Positions 1 through 9,111 of a stretch of DNA of 64,000 nucleotides are shown here, piece by piece. Source of the stretch: CAWBJP01 sp963789165 (GTDB taxonomy: Bacteria; Actinomycetota; Acidimicrobiia; IMCC26256; BP-133); contig CAWBJP010000011.1 in the NCBI GenBank assembly GCA_963789165.1, forward strand, positions 62,001 to 126,000, written 5' to 3'. How positions within the stretch are numbered: the stretch's first letter is position 1; each line of letters begins with the position of its first letter. The notes beneath the pieces are model-generated. The model was not told the DNA's origin. It did no database searches and saw only the letters and a program-made list of their open reading frames with translations. Made by a program: the position numbers and the translations under genes.

Positions 1-160
1 CATCCATGAGCACGAGGTCGGGACGCAGCTTCTCGGCCAGGCGCACGGCCTCCTGCCCGTCTCCAGCCTCGCCGACAACCTCGAAGCCGGCCTCTTCCAC
101 CGCTCGGCGCAGGCCCTGGCGAAGCAGCTGATGATCGTCCACCAGGAGCAGGCTGTTCAC
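1..160 (-). CDS. LuxR/NarL-type response regulator, N-terminal fragment
   Basis: The gene begins with GTG at 160 and runs off the left edge, leaving about 53 residues of receiver domain. The start reads VNSLLLVDDHQLLRQGL, with the paired acidic residues of a receiver active site. The last visible residues, LVLMD, place the likely phospho-acceptor aspartate at the window edge. The GTG overlaps the TGA of the upstream histidine kinase (GTGA), so the two are probably translationally coupled and form one two-component system. The output domain lies outside the window. A LuxR-type helix-turn-helix is expected because the partner is a HisKA_3 kinase, but it is not seen. Confidence 0.85.
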   Translation of the reverse strand, partial: MNSLLLVDDHQLLRQGLRRAVEEAGFEVVGEAGDGQEAVRLAEKLRPDLVLMD

Positions 161-1767
161 GCCCCCACCTCCACGTCGGCGACCACGATGGTCCCACGCC
201 CAGGTTCAGAGTCGATCGACGAGCCGCGCCCCGATGGCGTTGGCCCGCTCGCGCATGGCCACCAGGCCCGACGCGCCTCCGGACTCGACTCCCGTGAGAT
301 CGAACCCGGAGCCATCGTCACGGACCTCCAGCCGGCCACGGTGGCCGTCGGCCGTCCATTTCACCTCGACGGTGGACGCCTGGGAGTGGCGCTCGACGTT
401 CGAGAGTGCCTCCAGAAGGATCCGCCACAGCTCCTGCTCGACGGGCACCGGCAGGCGGGCCTCCTCGGAAGCGCCGGCGAAACGGGCGGCGATCCCGGTG
501 CGCTCGGTGAAGCGGGCGAGGTGGGCTTCGGCCACCGTGGCCAGCCCGGCCGCGTCCGTCACTCGGGTCCGGAGCTGGCGCAGCGTCTCGCGCACCTCGC
601 CGAGCAGCCCTCCCACGTCCTGGCGGAGGCGGGCGAGGTCGGCGCCCGGATCGGGGAGGTGGGCCAGGCGATCGAGTTCGAGGCCCACGTAGGCCAGACC
701 CTGGCCGATCCGGTCGTGGAGGTTACGAGCCAGGCGGTCCCGCTCGCCGTCGGCCCCGAGCATGCGGAGCCGGTCGAACCACAGCGCGTTGTCGATGGCC
801 AGGGCGAGGGGCTCGGCCAGCCCGGCCAGCAGCTCGACCTCCCGGACGCCGAAGCTCTCGGGCTCGGTGTGCTCGATGGCCACCAGGGCCACCAGGTGGT
901 CCCGGGCGACGAGCGGTCCATACAGGCCGCTTCGCGAGCCCGGCCAGATGCCGTGATCCCCGGCGGTTGAATCGAGCTCACAGGAGGCCATCCCCGGCCG
1001 ATTCACCGCCGCCCGGACAGGTGGCGGGAGGCCGGTGGTCGGGACCGGCGGGGGTGCACTCCGCCCGGCGGCGGCCTCCGTCCGCCAAGTACCGGTGGCG
1101 GGATCGAAGACGAGGATCGCCGCGCCGGTGAAGTCGAAGAGCTGACGGAGGTGGCCCATGGCCGCCGCCAGGGTGTCGCCGAGGTCGAGCGACGAGGGGA
1201 GCTTCTGGGCCACACGGGTGAGCTGGGAAAGCAGACTGTTGGCCTCGGTGAGTCGGTGGACGCGGTCGGAGAAGACCGCCTGAAGTGCCTCCCCTTCGAG
1301 GAAGAGCCGCCGGGCGTATCCGGCCACCACGGCGGTGGCGGCGTAGACGAGGGCGACCTGCGCGGCGCTCTGGGGTTCAGCCCGCGCCGAGGGAAAGGCG
1401 AGCGGCGGCGAGGGCCAGCCCAGAGCCAGCGAATCCGGCGGCAGCGAGGCCACCGGCGTAGCCGCGGGTGAAGCCGGCGACGACGAAGCCCACGAGGAGC
1501 GTGAAAACGAAGGGGCTGTCCCAACCCCCACTCGCCACCACCGCGCCGAGCGCGATGGCGAGGTCGACGAGCAGGCCGGTGGTGCCGATCGGGGCGTCGT
1601 TGAGGCCGGGGAACGGCCGGAGAGTTCTCCAGAGGTTGTAGGCGAGGAGGATGGCGGTGGCGCCCAGCAGTGCCGAAATCGCGAGAGGGGTTCGCCAGGG
1701 TGACCACCGCGCCGGTGGTCGACCGTCGCCCAGCGGAGGGCCAGGACGAGGAACGGGAGCCGTCCAC
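157..1767 (-). CDS. Sensor histidine kinase, GAF plus HisKA_3 (two frameshifts)
   Basis: Membrane sensor kinase, partner of the overlapping response regulator. The N-terminal third (about 1700-1390) encodes several hydrophobic segments such as ISALLGATAILLAY and LLVGFVVAGF. A GAF-like domain follows (about 1260-800), then a HisKA_3 dimerisation segment with the likely phospho-histidine in ARNLHDRIGQGL. The ATPase domain shows an N-box (ALSNVERHS), DDGSGFD, GLVAMRERA and DSEPGRGT. The reading frame breaks twice, near 1381-1390 and near 226; removing one base at each site restores a continuous protein. The start is uncertain: GTG at 1767 is chosen because it precedes the membrane region, but a third break near 1680 would then be needed. 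It follows tadC by 28 bases and may belong to the pilus operon. Confidence 0.7.
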
Positions 1768-1794
1768 CCGGCGGAGTGCCGGGCGGAACGCCGA

Positions 1795-2709
1795 TCAGAG
1801 GTTCTTGGTGATGGAGATGGCGGCGGGCCCGAGGAGCACGACGAAGAGGGGCGGGAGGATGCAGAAGACCAGCGGGACGAGCATCTTGACGGGGAGTTTC
1901 CCCGCCTTCTCCCGGGCCCACTGGCGTCGCTTCGAGCGCATCTCCACCGCTTGGGTGCGCAGCACCCGCCCGATCGGCATGCCCAGGGCGTCGGCCTGCA
2001 CGAGGATCAGGACGAAGTTTGATAGCTCGGGCACCTCCGTCCGGCGTTTCAGGTTCTGGAGGGCCTCCCGGCGGGCGAGGCCCAGTTCCATCTCCCGTAG
2101 CGTACGGCCGAACTCGGTGGCCAGGGGCGAATCGAACTGGCGGGTGACGACCTCGACCGCCCCTTCGAAGCCGACACCGGCTTCCACGGAGATGGCGAGC
2201 AGGTCGAGCACGTCCGGCAGATCGCGTCGGATGGAGGCCTGGCGTTCGTCGCGTTTCCGGCTGAGCCAGGCCACGGGGGCGAACAGGCCAACGACGGCGG
2301 CGAGGGCCACGAGGCGCACCAGGGCCATCCCCGACTGCCCGAGGACGGGGGCGAGGAGGAGGCCGCCGAGGAGGCCGGCGCCCACGCCCACGCCTTGGAG
2401 CACGATGAACTCCTCCGGACCCAGTGAAGCCGACACGCCGGCCACGAGCAGCTTGTGCCGGATGCGCTCCGTCCGCTGGCGGGGGAGGAGCCCACTGACC
2501 CGGGCGACGAGGGCGCGCCCGATGGGGACGAGGCGGGTGAGGAGCGGCTGGTGGAGCTGCGTGGTGAACTCGTCGAGGACGGGGCCTTCACCGTCGAGCT
2601 CGGCCAGGACGGCCTCGGCGTCCAGGGCCGGGCGCCGGATGGCGACGGCCACGACGACGGCGCCGGAGACGGCGGCGGCGAACCCGCTGGTGAGGAGCAG
2701 GGAGTTCAT
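1795..2709 (-). CDS. tadC: Tad secretion inner-membrane protein TadC
   Basis: Type II secretion F-domain protein of 304 residues. It forms the inner-membrane platform of the Tad (Flp) pilus machine together with TadB. There is an N-terminal hydrophobic segment (residues 1-22), a central pair of helices (around GVGAGLLGGLLLAP and LVALAAVVGLFAPV), the cytoplasmic F domain with DLPDVLDLLAISVEAGVG, and a C-terminal hydrophobic segment (VPLVFCILPPLFVVLLGP). Its ATG overlaps the last base of the tadB stop, so the two are coupled. Length and order (tadB then tadC) match actinobacterial tad loci. Confidence 0.9.
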   Translation of the reverse strand: MNSLLLTSGFAAAVSGAVVVAVAIRRPALDAEAVLAELDGEGPVLDEFTTQLHQPLLTRLVPIGRALVARVSGLLPRQRTERIRHKLLVAGVSASLGPEEFIVLQGVGVGAGLLGGLLLAPVLGQSGMALVRLVALAAVVGLFAPVAWLSRKRDERQASIRRDLPDVLDLLAISVEAGVGFEGAVEVVTRQFDSPLATEFGRTLREMELGLARREALQNLKRRTEVPELSNFVLILVQADALGMPIGRVLRTQAVEMRSKRRQWAREKAGKLPVKMLVPLVFCILPPLFVVLLGPAAISITKNL

Positions 2710-3665
2710 CAGATGTCGATCTTGACCATCCGGAGGATGATGACGATGCCGAAGACGGTGGACATGCCGGCGAGGGCGAGGGCGATCAGGCCGGGTCCCT
2801 TCAGCATGGGGTCCATGTAGCCGGGGCTCATGACCATCACGGCCCCGAACACGACGACGGGCAGGGCGCCGAGAAACCAGGCGGAGATCTGACCCTCAGC
2901 CGTGAGCGTCTTGACTTCACGGCGGATCTCCTCCCGGGCCCGCATGAACTCGGCCAGGGTGTGGAGGAGGTCGGCGAGCTTGCCGCCCACTGTCTGCTGG
3001 ATGCGGATGGCCTGGACCACCCAGCGGAGATCCGGAAGCTCGAGCCGGTTCGCCAGGCGCTCGAGGGCGTCGACGAGCGGGTCTCCCAGGACCGTTTCGG
3101 CCACCACCCGCTCGAACTCCTGGCTGAGGGGAGGTTCGCTCTCCTCGACCATGGTCTGTACCGAGCGCAGGGCGGTGTGCCCCGCCTGGAGCGACGAGGC
3201 GATGATGGAGAGAGCTTCGGGCAGCTGGGCCTCGAACGCCCGCCGCCGTCGGCCGGCCCGGAAACGGACGTACTTCCAGGCCACGAAGGGTCCGGCGAGG
3301 CCGGCCAGGGCGCCAGAAAGGGCCTGGGCGGTAAGGAGCCAGGTGAGCAGGCCGACGCCGACCCCGACGCCGGCGGCGGCGAGCACGAACTCGCCGGGAC
3401 GCAGCGGGAGGCGGGCTCGTTCGAGCCCCTCTTTCACCCGGACCATGAGATTGAAGTGCTCGAGCCCCTCGTGGGCGAAGGAGACCCCCCGCTCCAGGAA
3501 AGCCCGCGATTCCGTCACGGCCTCGACGGCCACGTCGCGCTCGCCGAAGGGAAGGTGCAGGATGAGGGAGAGCTCGTCGTCGCGCTCGCGGGTCCGCTGG
3601 AGGAGGGCCATGGTGAGAAGGGCCAGGCCCAGCCCGACGGAGACGGCGGCGACGAGCGGGATCAC
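2709..3665 (-). CDS. tadB: Tad secretion inner-membrane protein TadB
   Basis: F-domain membrane protein of 318 residues, the partner of TadC. It starts at GTG 3665 (VIPLVAAVSVGLGLALL), whose GTGA overlaps the natural cpaF stop. There is one N-terminal helix, a second pair near residues 95-135, a cytoplasmic domain with QLPEALSIIASSLQAGH, and two C-terminal helices ending MVKIDI. In the sequence as given, a one-base change in the 3' end of cpaF fuses this frame to cpaF and tadZ, giving an apparent 1259-residue product. I treat that fusion as an artefact because the GTGA junction and the family lengths argue for three separate proteins. Confidence 0.9.
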   Translation of the reverse strand: MIPLVAAVSVGLGLALLTMALLQRTRERDDELSLILHLPFGERDVAVEAVTESRAFLERGVSFAHEGLEHFNLMVRVKEGLERARLPLRPGEFVLAAAGVGVGVGLLTWLLTAQALSGALAGLAGPFVAWKYVRFRAGRRRRAFEAQLPEALSIIASSLQAGHTALRSVQTMVEESEPPLSQEFERVVAETVLGDPLVDALERLANRLELPDLRWVVQAIRIQQTVGGKLADLLHTLAEFMRAREEIRREVKTLTAEGQISAWFLGALPVVVFGAVMVMSPGYMDPMLKGPGLIALALAGMSTVFGIVIILRMVKIDI

Positions 3666-5212
3666 TGATTTCTCCGAGGTGCCGCGCTGCGGGCGATGAG
3701 CTCGGACGCCGAGGGCACGTCGCGGGTCCGGGCCCGCACCTCCCGCAAGCGGTGCGGGGGACTGGAACATCCCCGCCGGGAGTTCGATCCCGGTGGTCAG
3801 CAGCTTCTCGAGGAACTTCGGGCGCAGGCCGGCCGCCTCCACCTCACCGATCTGGCGGCCGTCAACGGTGACCTGAGGGACGAACCGGAAGATCTGCTGG
3901 AGGAGGATCACGTCGCCCTCGAGGCCCTGGACCTCTTCGACCGATGTGATCCGGCGGGTGCCGTCGGAGGCCCGCTCGAGCTGGACGATCACGTTGATGG
4001 CCGAGGCGATCTGCTCCCGGATGGCGCGCATGGGCAGCTCGAAGCCGGCCATGAGGACCATGGTTTCCAGCCGGGCCAGGGCGTCGCGGGCGGTGTTGGC
4101 GTGGACCGTGGTGATGGAGCCGGCGTGGCCGGTGTTCATGGCCTGGAGCATGTCGAGGGCCTCGCCCCCCCGCACCTCGCCGACCACGATCCGGTCGGGG
4201 CGCATTCGCAGGGCGTTGCGCACGAGATCCCGGATCCGCACTTCGCCCTTGCCCTCGGAGTTGGCCGGGCGGGACTCGAGGCGTACGACGTGGGGCTGCT
4301 GGAGCTGGAGCTCGGCGGCGTCCTCGATGGTGAGGACGCGCTCGTGGTCGGGGATGAAGGACGACAGCACGTTGAGGGTCGTCGTCTTGCCCGTGCCCGT
4401 CCCCCCCGAGACCAGGACGTTGAGCTTGCCCCGTACGCAGGCCTCGAGGAACAGGGCGAGGTCCATGCTGAGGGTCCCGAAGCTGATGAGGTCGGCCACC
4501 GTGTAGGGGTCCTCGGCGAACTTCCGGATGGTGAGCACGGCACCGTTGAGGGCGAGCGGGGGGACGACGGCGTTCACCCGGGAGCCGTCAGGGAGGCGGG
4601 CGTCGACCATCGGGCTCGATTCGTCGACCCGGCGCCCGACGGCGGAGACGATCTTGTCGATGACCTGGCGGTACTGGCCCTCATCGCTGAAGGCGAGGTC
4701 CGTCTCTTCGATCACCCCGCGACGCTCGATCCAGATCTGGTTGTAGGCGTTGCACATGATCTCGGTGATGGTCGGGTCAGCCAGGGGCTCGTCGAGCGGG
4801 CCGTAGCCGAGGATTTCCGAGAGGACCTCGGCGATGAACTTGCGTCGCTCGACCGGAGAGATCTTGACGTCCTCGCGCTGGAGGGTCCGGTCGAGGGAGG
4901 CCTTGACCTCCGTCTCGATCGACTCGCCGGAGGCTCCCTTTCCGAGGCGCGGTCCGACGTCGGTGAGGACGAGCTCGCGCACGTGGCGCTTGGTCTCTTC
5001 CCAGTCGGCGCTGGCGCGCTTGGTCCGTGCCGCCGGTCGGCCGCCCAGCGTGGGCTTTACGGCCTCCGGGCGGGCGCGCTCGGCGCACCTCGACCCGGGC
5101 GGCCAGGGGTACGTCGGGCTTGGGGGTGGGTTTGGGGCGGGTCGGGTCGTGGGGCCGCATCCGACTCGGGGGTATCGGCTTCGAGGGCGTTCAGACGCTC
5201 CGAGAGCTTCAC
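3662..5212 (-). CDS. tadA: Tad/Flp pilus assembly ATPase CpaF (TadA), frameshifted ends
   Basis: Secretion ATPase that powers pilin export and assembly. Visible motifs are Walker A (SGGTGTGKTTT), Asp box (TIEDAAELQL), Walker B (MRPDRIVVGEVRGGE) and His box (GHAGSITTVHAN), all in the usual order. The start is GTG 5212 (VKLSERLNALEADTPESDAA), overlapping a TGA in GTGA fashion with tadZ. A Pro-rich N-terminal linker crosses two apparent one-base insertions (near 5140 and 5083). A third near 3720 shifts the natural C-terminus, which reads SASELIARSAAPRRNQ and stops at 3662. The catalytic core (about 4950-3800) is uninterrupted. Confidence 0.88.
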
Positions 5213-6488
5213 GAGGCATTCCCGACCGGCTGTTACGGCTGAAGAACCGGAGCCGGCTCGGCGCCTTGACCGGTTCGAGCTGCTCGGTGGCCAAGGCCCG
5301 ATCCTCCTCGGGGAGGAGCTCGACCAGACAAGCGGCGAGCTTGCGGGAGACCTCGGCGCCCGGATCGGAGGCCAGCACGGGCATGCCCATGTTGATCGAG
5401 CGGGAGACCTCCCGGGCGTAGGGCAGGATCGCCTTGAAGCCCTGCGGGAAGAGCCGGACGATCTGGCCGATGTCGAGGCCGACGTCACGTTCCGCCTTGT
5501 TCAGGATGAGCGAGATGTTGTCCGAAGGGATCCGCAGCTTGTCCAGCATCTGGAGGAACACCCCGAGGTTGCGCACGCTGGGGAGATCGACGGTGGCCAG
5601 GGTGAAGAGGTGCTCGGAGAGGTCGAAGGCGGCCAGCACGATCTCGGTGAGGGCGGCGGGGGTGTCGACCACCACGTAGTCGGCCCGGGTCCGCAGCACC
5701 TCGAGCACCCGGGTGACGTCGGCGGGGGTGACGCGGTCCGCTTCGGACGGGTCCTTCGGGGCGGCCAGCACGGAGAACCCGCCCTCGTGCTCGACGAGGA
5801 ACTCCGAGAGGTGCTCGCCGAACTCGAGGCGGTCACCGTCGTCGTCGCGGTGGAGGGCGTCGTAGATCGTGTACTTGGGCCGCAGCCGCAGGGCGGTGCT
5901 GACCTCGCCGAACTGGAGGTCGAGGTCGACGAGGACGACCCGCTTGTGGGTCTGGCGAGCCAGGTAGAGGGCCATGTTGGTGGCCAGGAAGGTCTTGCCG
6001 CACCCTCCCGTGGCCGAACTGACGGTGAACACGCTGGCCAGCCCGGAAGGCGCCAGAACGGGAACGGCGGTGCCGCTGACCGCCGGGCCGGTGCCCGCCA
6101 CCACGCGGCGCAGGCGACCGATCTCCAAAGAGCGTTCCAGGGCGATGGCCAGTTCGTCCTGGTCGATGGGGGTGCGCAGAATGTCGTCGGCGCCGGTCTG
6201 GACGATCTCCCGCAGGCTGGCGTCGGGCCGGTCGGAGAAGGCGAGGATGATCGAGGTCCAGGGGGCCTCCTCGTGGAAGGCGGCCACCCGGCGCAGCCCC
6301 GAACGGCTGGCCAGGGACGGCCCGGCCAGGAGCACCGTGAAGGGGCCCTCCCGGGCGACGATGTCGTTGATGGCGCCGACCCGGTTGCAGGCGACGACCT
6401 CAGCCCCGGAGTCGACCTGGGCGGCGGCCTTCTCGACCTCCTCGACGAGGTCGGTGGCCCGCTCGAGGACGAGGATCTTCGGCTTCAC
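5209..6488 (-). CDS. tadZ: Pilus assembly MinD/ParA-like ATPase TadZ (CpaE), copy 1
   Basis: Receiver-like N-terminal domain (residues about 1-125, with LVLERATDLVEEVEK) followed by a ParA/MinD-type ATPase domain. TadZ proteins localise the Tad machine at the cell pole or envelope. The P-loop reads SATGGCGKTFLATN: the GKT is kept but the signature lysine of the deviant Walker A (KGG) is replaced by TGG. DLDLQFGE and VVVDTPAAL are the later switch motifs. The C-terminus is uncertain because the frame runs on through cpaF; the natural stop is probably the TGA at 5209 overlapping the cpaF GTG. It begins 9 bases after the cpaB stop. A paralogue lies at 7502-8975. Confidence 0.85.
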
Positions 6489-6497
6489 GTGCGCTCC

Positions 6498-7049
6498 TTA
6501 GAAGGCGTTCTGGTAGCTACGGCCGGTGGTCGTCGCCGGGGCTTGGCCCTTGGGGACGAGGGTCATCCAGACGGACTCGAACCGGGAGAAGAAGATCATC
6601 TGCTCAGCCTGGGCGGCGTCGAGCGCCAACAGGTAGGTGGCGTTCCCGGCTTCGGTGCCCGGGCCGGGCCCGGTGACGGCCAGCACCTCCACGCCGGGGA
6701 GGACGAGCTTGACCGAGGGGGGGCCGTCTGCACCGATCTGGCCCTTTTCGACGGTGGCGTAGACGTTGACGAGGTCAGCCCGCCTTGGCGTACCCGGCCA
6801 GGCCGGTCACGTAGGGCAGCTGCACGGCGACGGCCTGCTTCCCCTCCGGGATGGTGAAGGTGGTGGGCACCGGCGAGCGCCGGCGGGGACGATCACCGTC
6901 CCGGCCTGGGCGATGGTCGTGGTCGTGGTCGCGGTCGCCGAGTTCGGGCTTCCGCCCGAACCGCTCAGGGCGACGACCACCACCCCGGCACCGACCACGA
7001 AGACCGCCAGGCCGAGGAGGAGCATCTGCGTTGACCGTTTCATCGTCAT
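6498..7049 (-). CDS. cpaB: Flp pilus assembly protein CpaB/RcpC (frameshifted)
   Basis: Periplasmic/envelope component with an N-terminal transmembrane anchor (TQMLLLGLAVFVVGAGVVVV), a Thr-rich stretch, then SAF/RcpC-like sequence (TVIVPAGAR, VPTTFTIPEGKQAVAVQLP, AGDLVNVYATVEKG, VKLVLPGVEVLAV). Two one-base frameshifts interrupt it, near 6865 and near 6785; correcting them gives one continuous protein of about 180 residues that ends SYQNAF. ATG 7049 is preferred, with GGAGCG upstream. It lies 9 bases before tadZ, the order usual in actinobacterial tad operons. SAF-type proteins are proposed to interact with the cell wall; that role is from the family and not shown here. Confidence 0.75.
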
Positions 7050-7501
7050 GGGCGCTCCGGGAGCAGGGCGGCGCATGCCGCGAGCGGGAGTAATTGGCAC
7101 GACGGCGCCCGCGCCGTCCGCTCTGTCACATGTTTCGGGTATTGGGCGTGTTCCCTCGATAGTCACGGCGCGCCATTTGCATCGCACCGGCTGGACTAGT
7201 GCCTGCAGATTCGTGTCCATCCGAACCCCTGGTCTGGACGCGGCAACGAGCGGAAGCCTTCCCTCGCCAGGGGGGCCTCCGCCCGTTGCGGTCCCATTTG
7301 TTCAAGGCGGGATCGTCGCTCGCCCGTGAGGCGGGGCGCGCTCCCGTCCCCGGGCCGGGCCGTGAGGGCGCGTCAAGCCTCGATGTCGCATGGGGCTCGG
7401 TCGCTGCCGGCTGGGGCGCGTCAGCGCCCTCTGGGCACGGTGGGGGGGGCGATGGCATGGCCGAGGCGACTTGGGCGACGAGGCGCTCGAGGCCGGCGAC
7501 G
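7050..7501. other. Intergenic stretch inside the tad locus
   Basis: About 450 bases separate the second tadZ gene from cpaB. I looked here for a flp pilin gene (a short product with a GATAVEYG-like stretch) and did not find one on either strand. The only open frames are low-complexity and Pro/Arg-rich. The stretch probably holds the promoter of the cpaB-tadZ-tadA-tadB-tadC run, but no convincing -35/-10 pair stands out. Confidence 0.5.
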
Positions 7502-8975
7502 TCAGGCCGGGGGGTCGATGGCCGGCGAGACCTCAGAGGGGGGACCGGGGATGGGTGCCGGGGCGTCGATGGCCGGCGAGACCTCGGAAGGGGGTGCGGG
7601 GATGGGTGCCGGGACGACCACGGGAGCAGGGGGCGCCTCTGGGGACGCCACAGCCACCGGCGGGGCGGCCGGCGGCGGCGCGGCGGCAGCTGGGGCGTCG
7701 CCTTGCCGTCCGTCCACTGCTTGACGGCGATCCTCTTTCCGGGGGCCGAAGATGCCGGCTCGGCGGGCGGGGATCGGCCTTATCGACGCCGGCGGGCAGG
7801 AGCGGGGTCAGGGCGCGGATGAGCTCGGCCGAGACCGGCGAGCGGGATTCGCCCGTGAGGATCGGCACCCCGAGGTTCACCGAGCGGGGGACCTCGCGGT
7901 CGTAGGGCAGGACGGCGGCGAACCCGCCGGGGAGATAACCGGCCATCTCGGAGGGGTCGATGCCCATGTCCGGTTCGGCCTTGTTGAGCAGAGCCGTCAC
8001 GCACTCGACCGGTGGCCCGATGCCATCGATGGCGTGCAGGAAGAGTCCCAGGTTCACGAGGCTGGGCCGGTCCGGGGTGGCCAGGACGTAGAGGTGGTCC
8101 GTGGCCTCCAGGGCCGCGACGACGAGCGGGCTCAACCCGGTCGGACTGTCCACGATGACGTAGTCGGCCCGCGTGCGGAGCAGGGCCAGGAGCCGCCGGA
8201 CGTCGTCCGGTTCGACGGCGTCGGCCTCGGCCGGGTTCCGGGGAGCGGCCAGCACGTGGAACCCGTCCGGGTGCGGGAGGAGGAAGTCGTCGAGGTGCTT
8301 CTGGAGGTCGTGGCCGTCGGACTCCGCCGCCAAGGCGTCGACCATGGTCACATGGGCACGGAGCCGCAACGCCGTCGCCACCTCTCCGAACTGGAGGTCG
8401 AGGTCGACGAGGACGACCCGCTTCCCGCTCCGCCGGGCGAGGAAGGCGGCAGTGTTCACGCCGAGGAAGGTCTTGCCGCACCCTTCGGAGGCCGAGGCGA
8501 TGGTCACGACGACCCCATCGGGTCGAGCCGGCTCACGGGCCGGATCGAATCGGCGATGGGTGATCCGATGGCCCCGGGTGAGAGCGGCGGCCAGCGTTGC
8601 GTCGCTGGCTTCCAAGGGAACGACGTCGTCCGCGCCGGCCTGGACGATTTCGGCCAGGCTGGCCTCGGTCTCCCCGGCGGTGACGAGAAGGATCGACAAC
8701 CACGGGGCCCGGGCGTGAAGGCGCGCCAGGCGCTGGAGGCCGCCGGGGTTGACGAAGGTCGGGCCGGCGACCACGACGTCGACCGGAGTCGAGGCGAGGA
8801 GTTTTTCCACGCGACCGATCTCGGAGCACGTGATGACCTCACCGCCGTCGGGGAGGAGCGCCAGGGCGCGCCGGACCCGGACGCTGACGTCGGATGACCG
8901 GTCGAGGACAAGGGCCCTCGGTCCCCTCGAGGGGCTGTCGGGCGGAATCACGTTCGCGGGTTCGTTTCTCCCCAA
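7502..8975 (-). CDS. TadZ/CpaE-like ATPase, copy 2, with Pro/Ala-rich tail
   Basis: Second ParA/MinD-like pilus ATPase. The layout matches copy 1: a receiver-like N-terminal domain (ALVLDRSSDVSVRVRRAL), then an ATPase domain with P-loop ASASEGCGKTFLGVN, DLDLQFGEVATALRLR and VIVDSPTGL. The P-loop again lacks the signature lysine. After about residue 395 the frame shifts near 7735; restoring one base leads into a tail rich in Pro, Ala and Val that ends at 7502. The tail carries two near-identical 17-residue repeats (APIPxPPSEVSPAID). It is separated from tadG by 136 bases and from cpaB by about 450, so it may be its own unit. Why two copies exist is unknown; paralogues acting at different sites is one possibility. 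Confidence 0.82.
7514..7615. repeat. 51-bp tandem duplication in the tadZ copy 2 tail
   Basis: Two adjacent 51-base units (7514-7564 and 7565-7615) begin gtcgatggccggcgagacct and differ at only a few bases. The length is a multiple of three, so the repeat adds 17 residues in frame to the Pro/Ala-rich C-terminal tail. Confidence 0.85.
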
Positions 8976-9111
8976 GGTGGTGGCATCAGCTCGTCGAGCC
9001 CGAGGACCTCCGGAACCGGCTCAAGCGCTGCTCCCGCGGCCCGGACGCGCGCGGCCAGCGCTGGCGACGGATCCAGGACCACGATCCTGGGTCGTTCACT
9101 GCTCGTGGATC

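Noticed and set aside
2709..6488. A single 1259-residue TadZ-CpaF-TadB fusion protein
   Set aside because: The fusion depends on one-base shifts in Pro-rich linkers. Each junction shows a GTG start overlapping a TGA in another frame, and each third matches a separate family at full length.
3696..6857. Long open frame (over 1000 codons) on the plus strand opposite the tad genes
   Set aside because: It is rich in Gly, Asp, Glu and Val repeats and lacks any fold-like pattern, typical of antisense frames in GC-rich DNA.
7126..7458. Minus-strand frame of 110 codons between cpaB and the second tadZ
   Set aside because: Pro/Arg/Ala-rich with no domain or signal, overlapping the probable promoter region.
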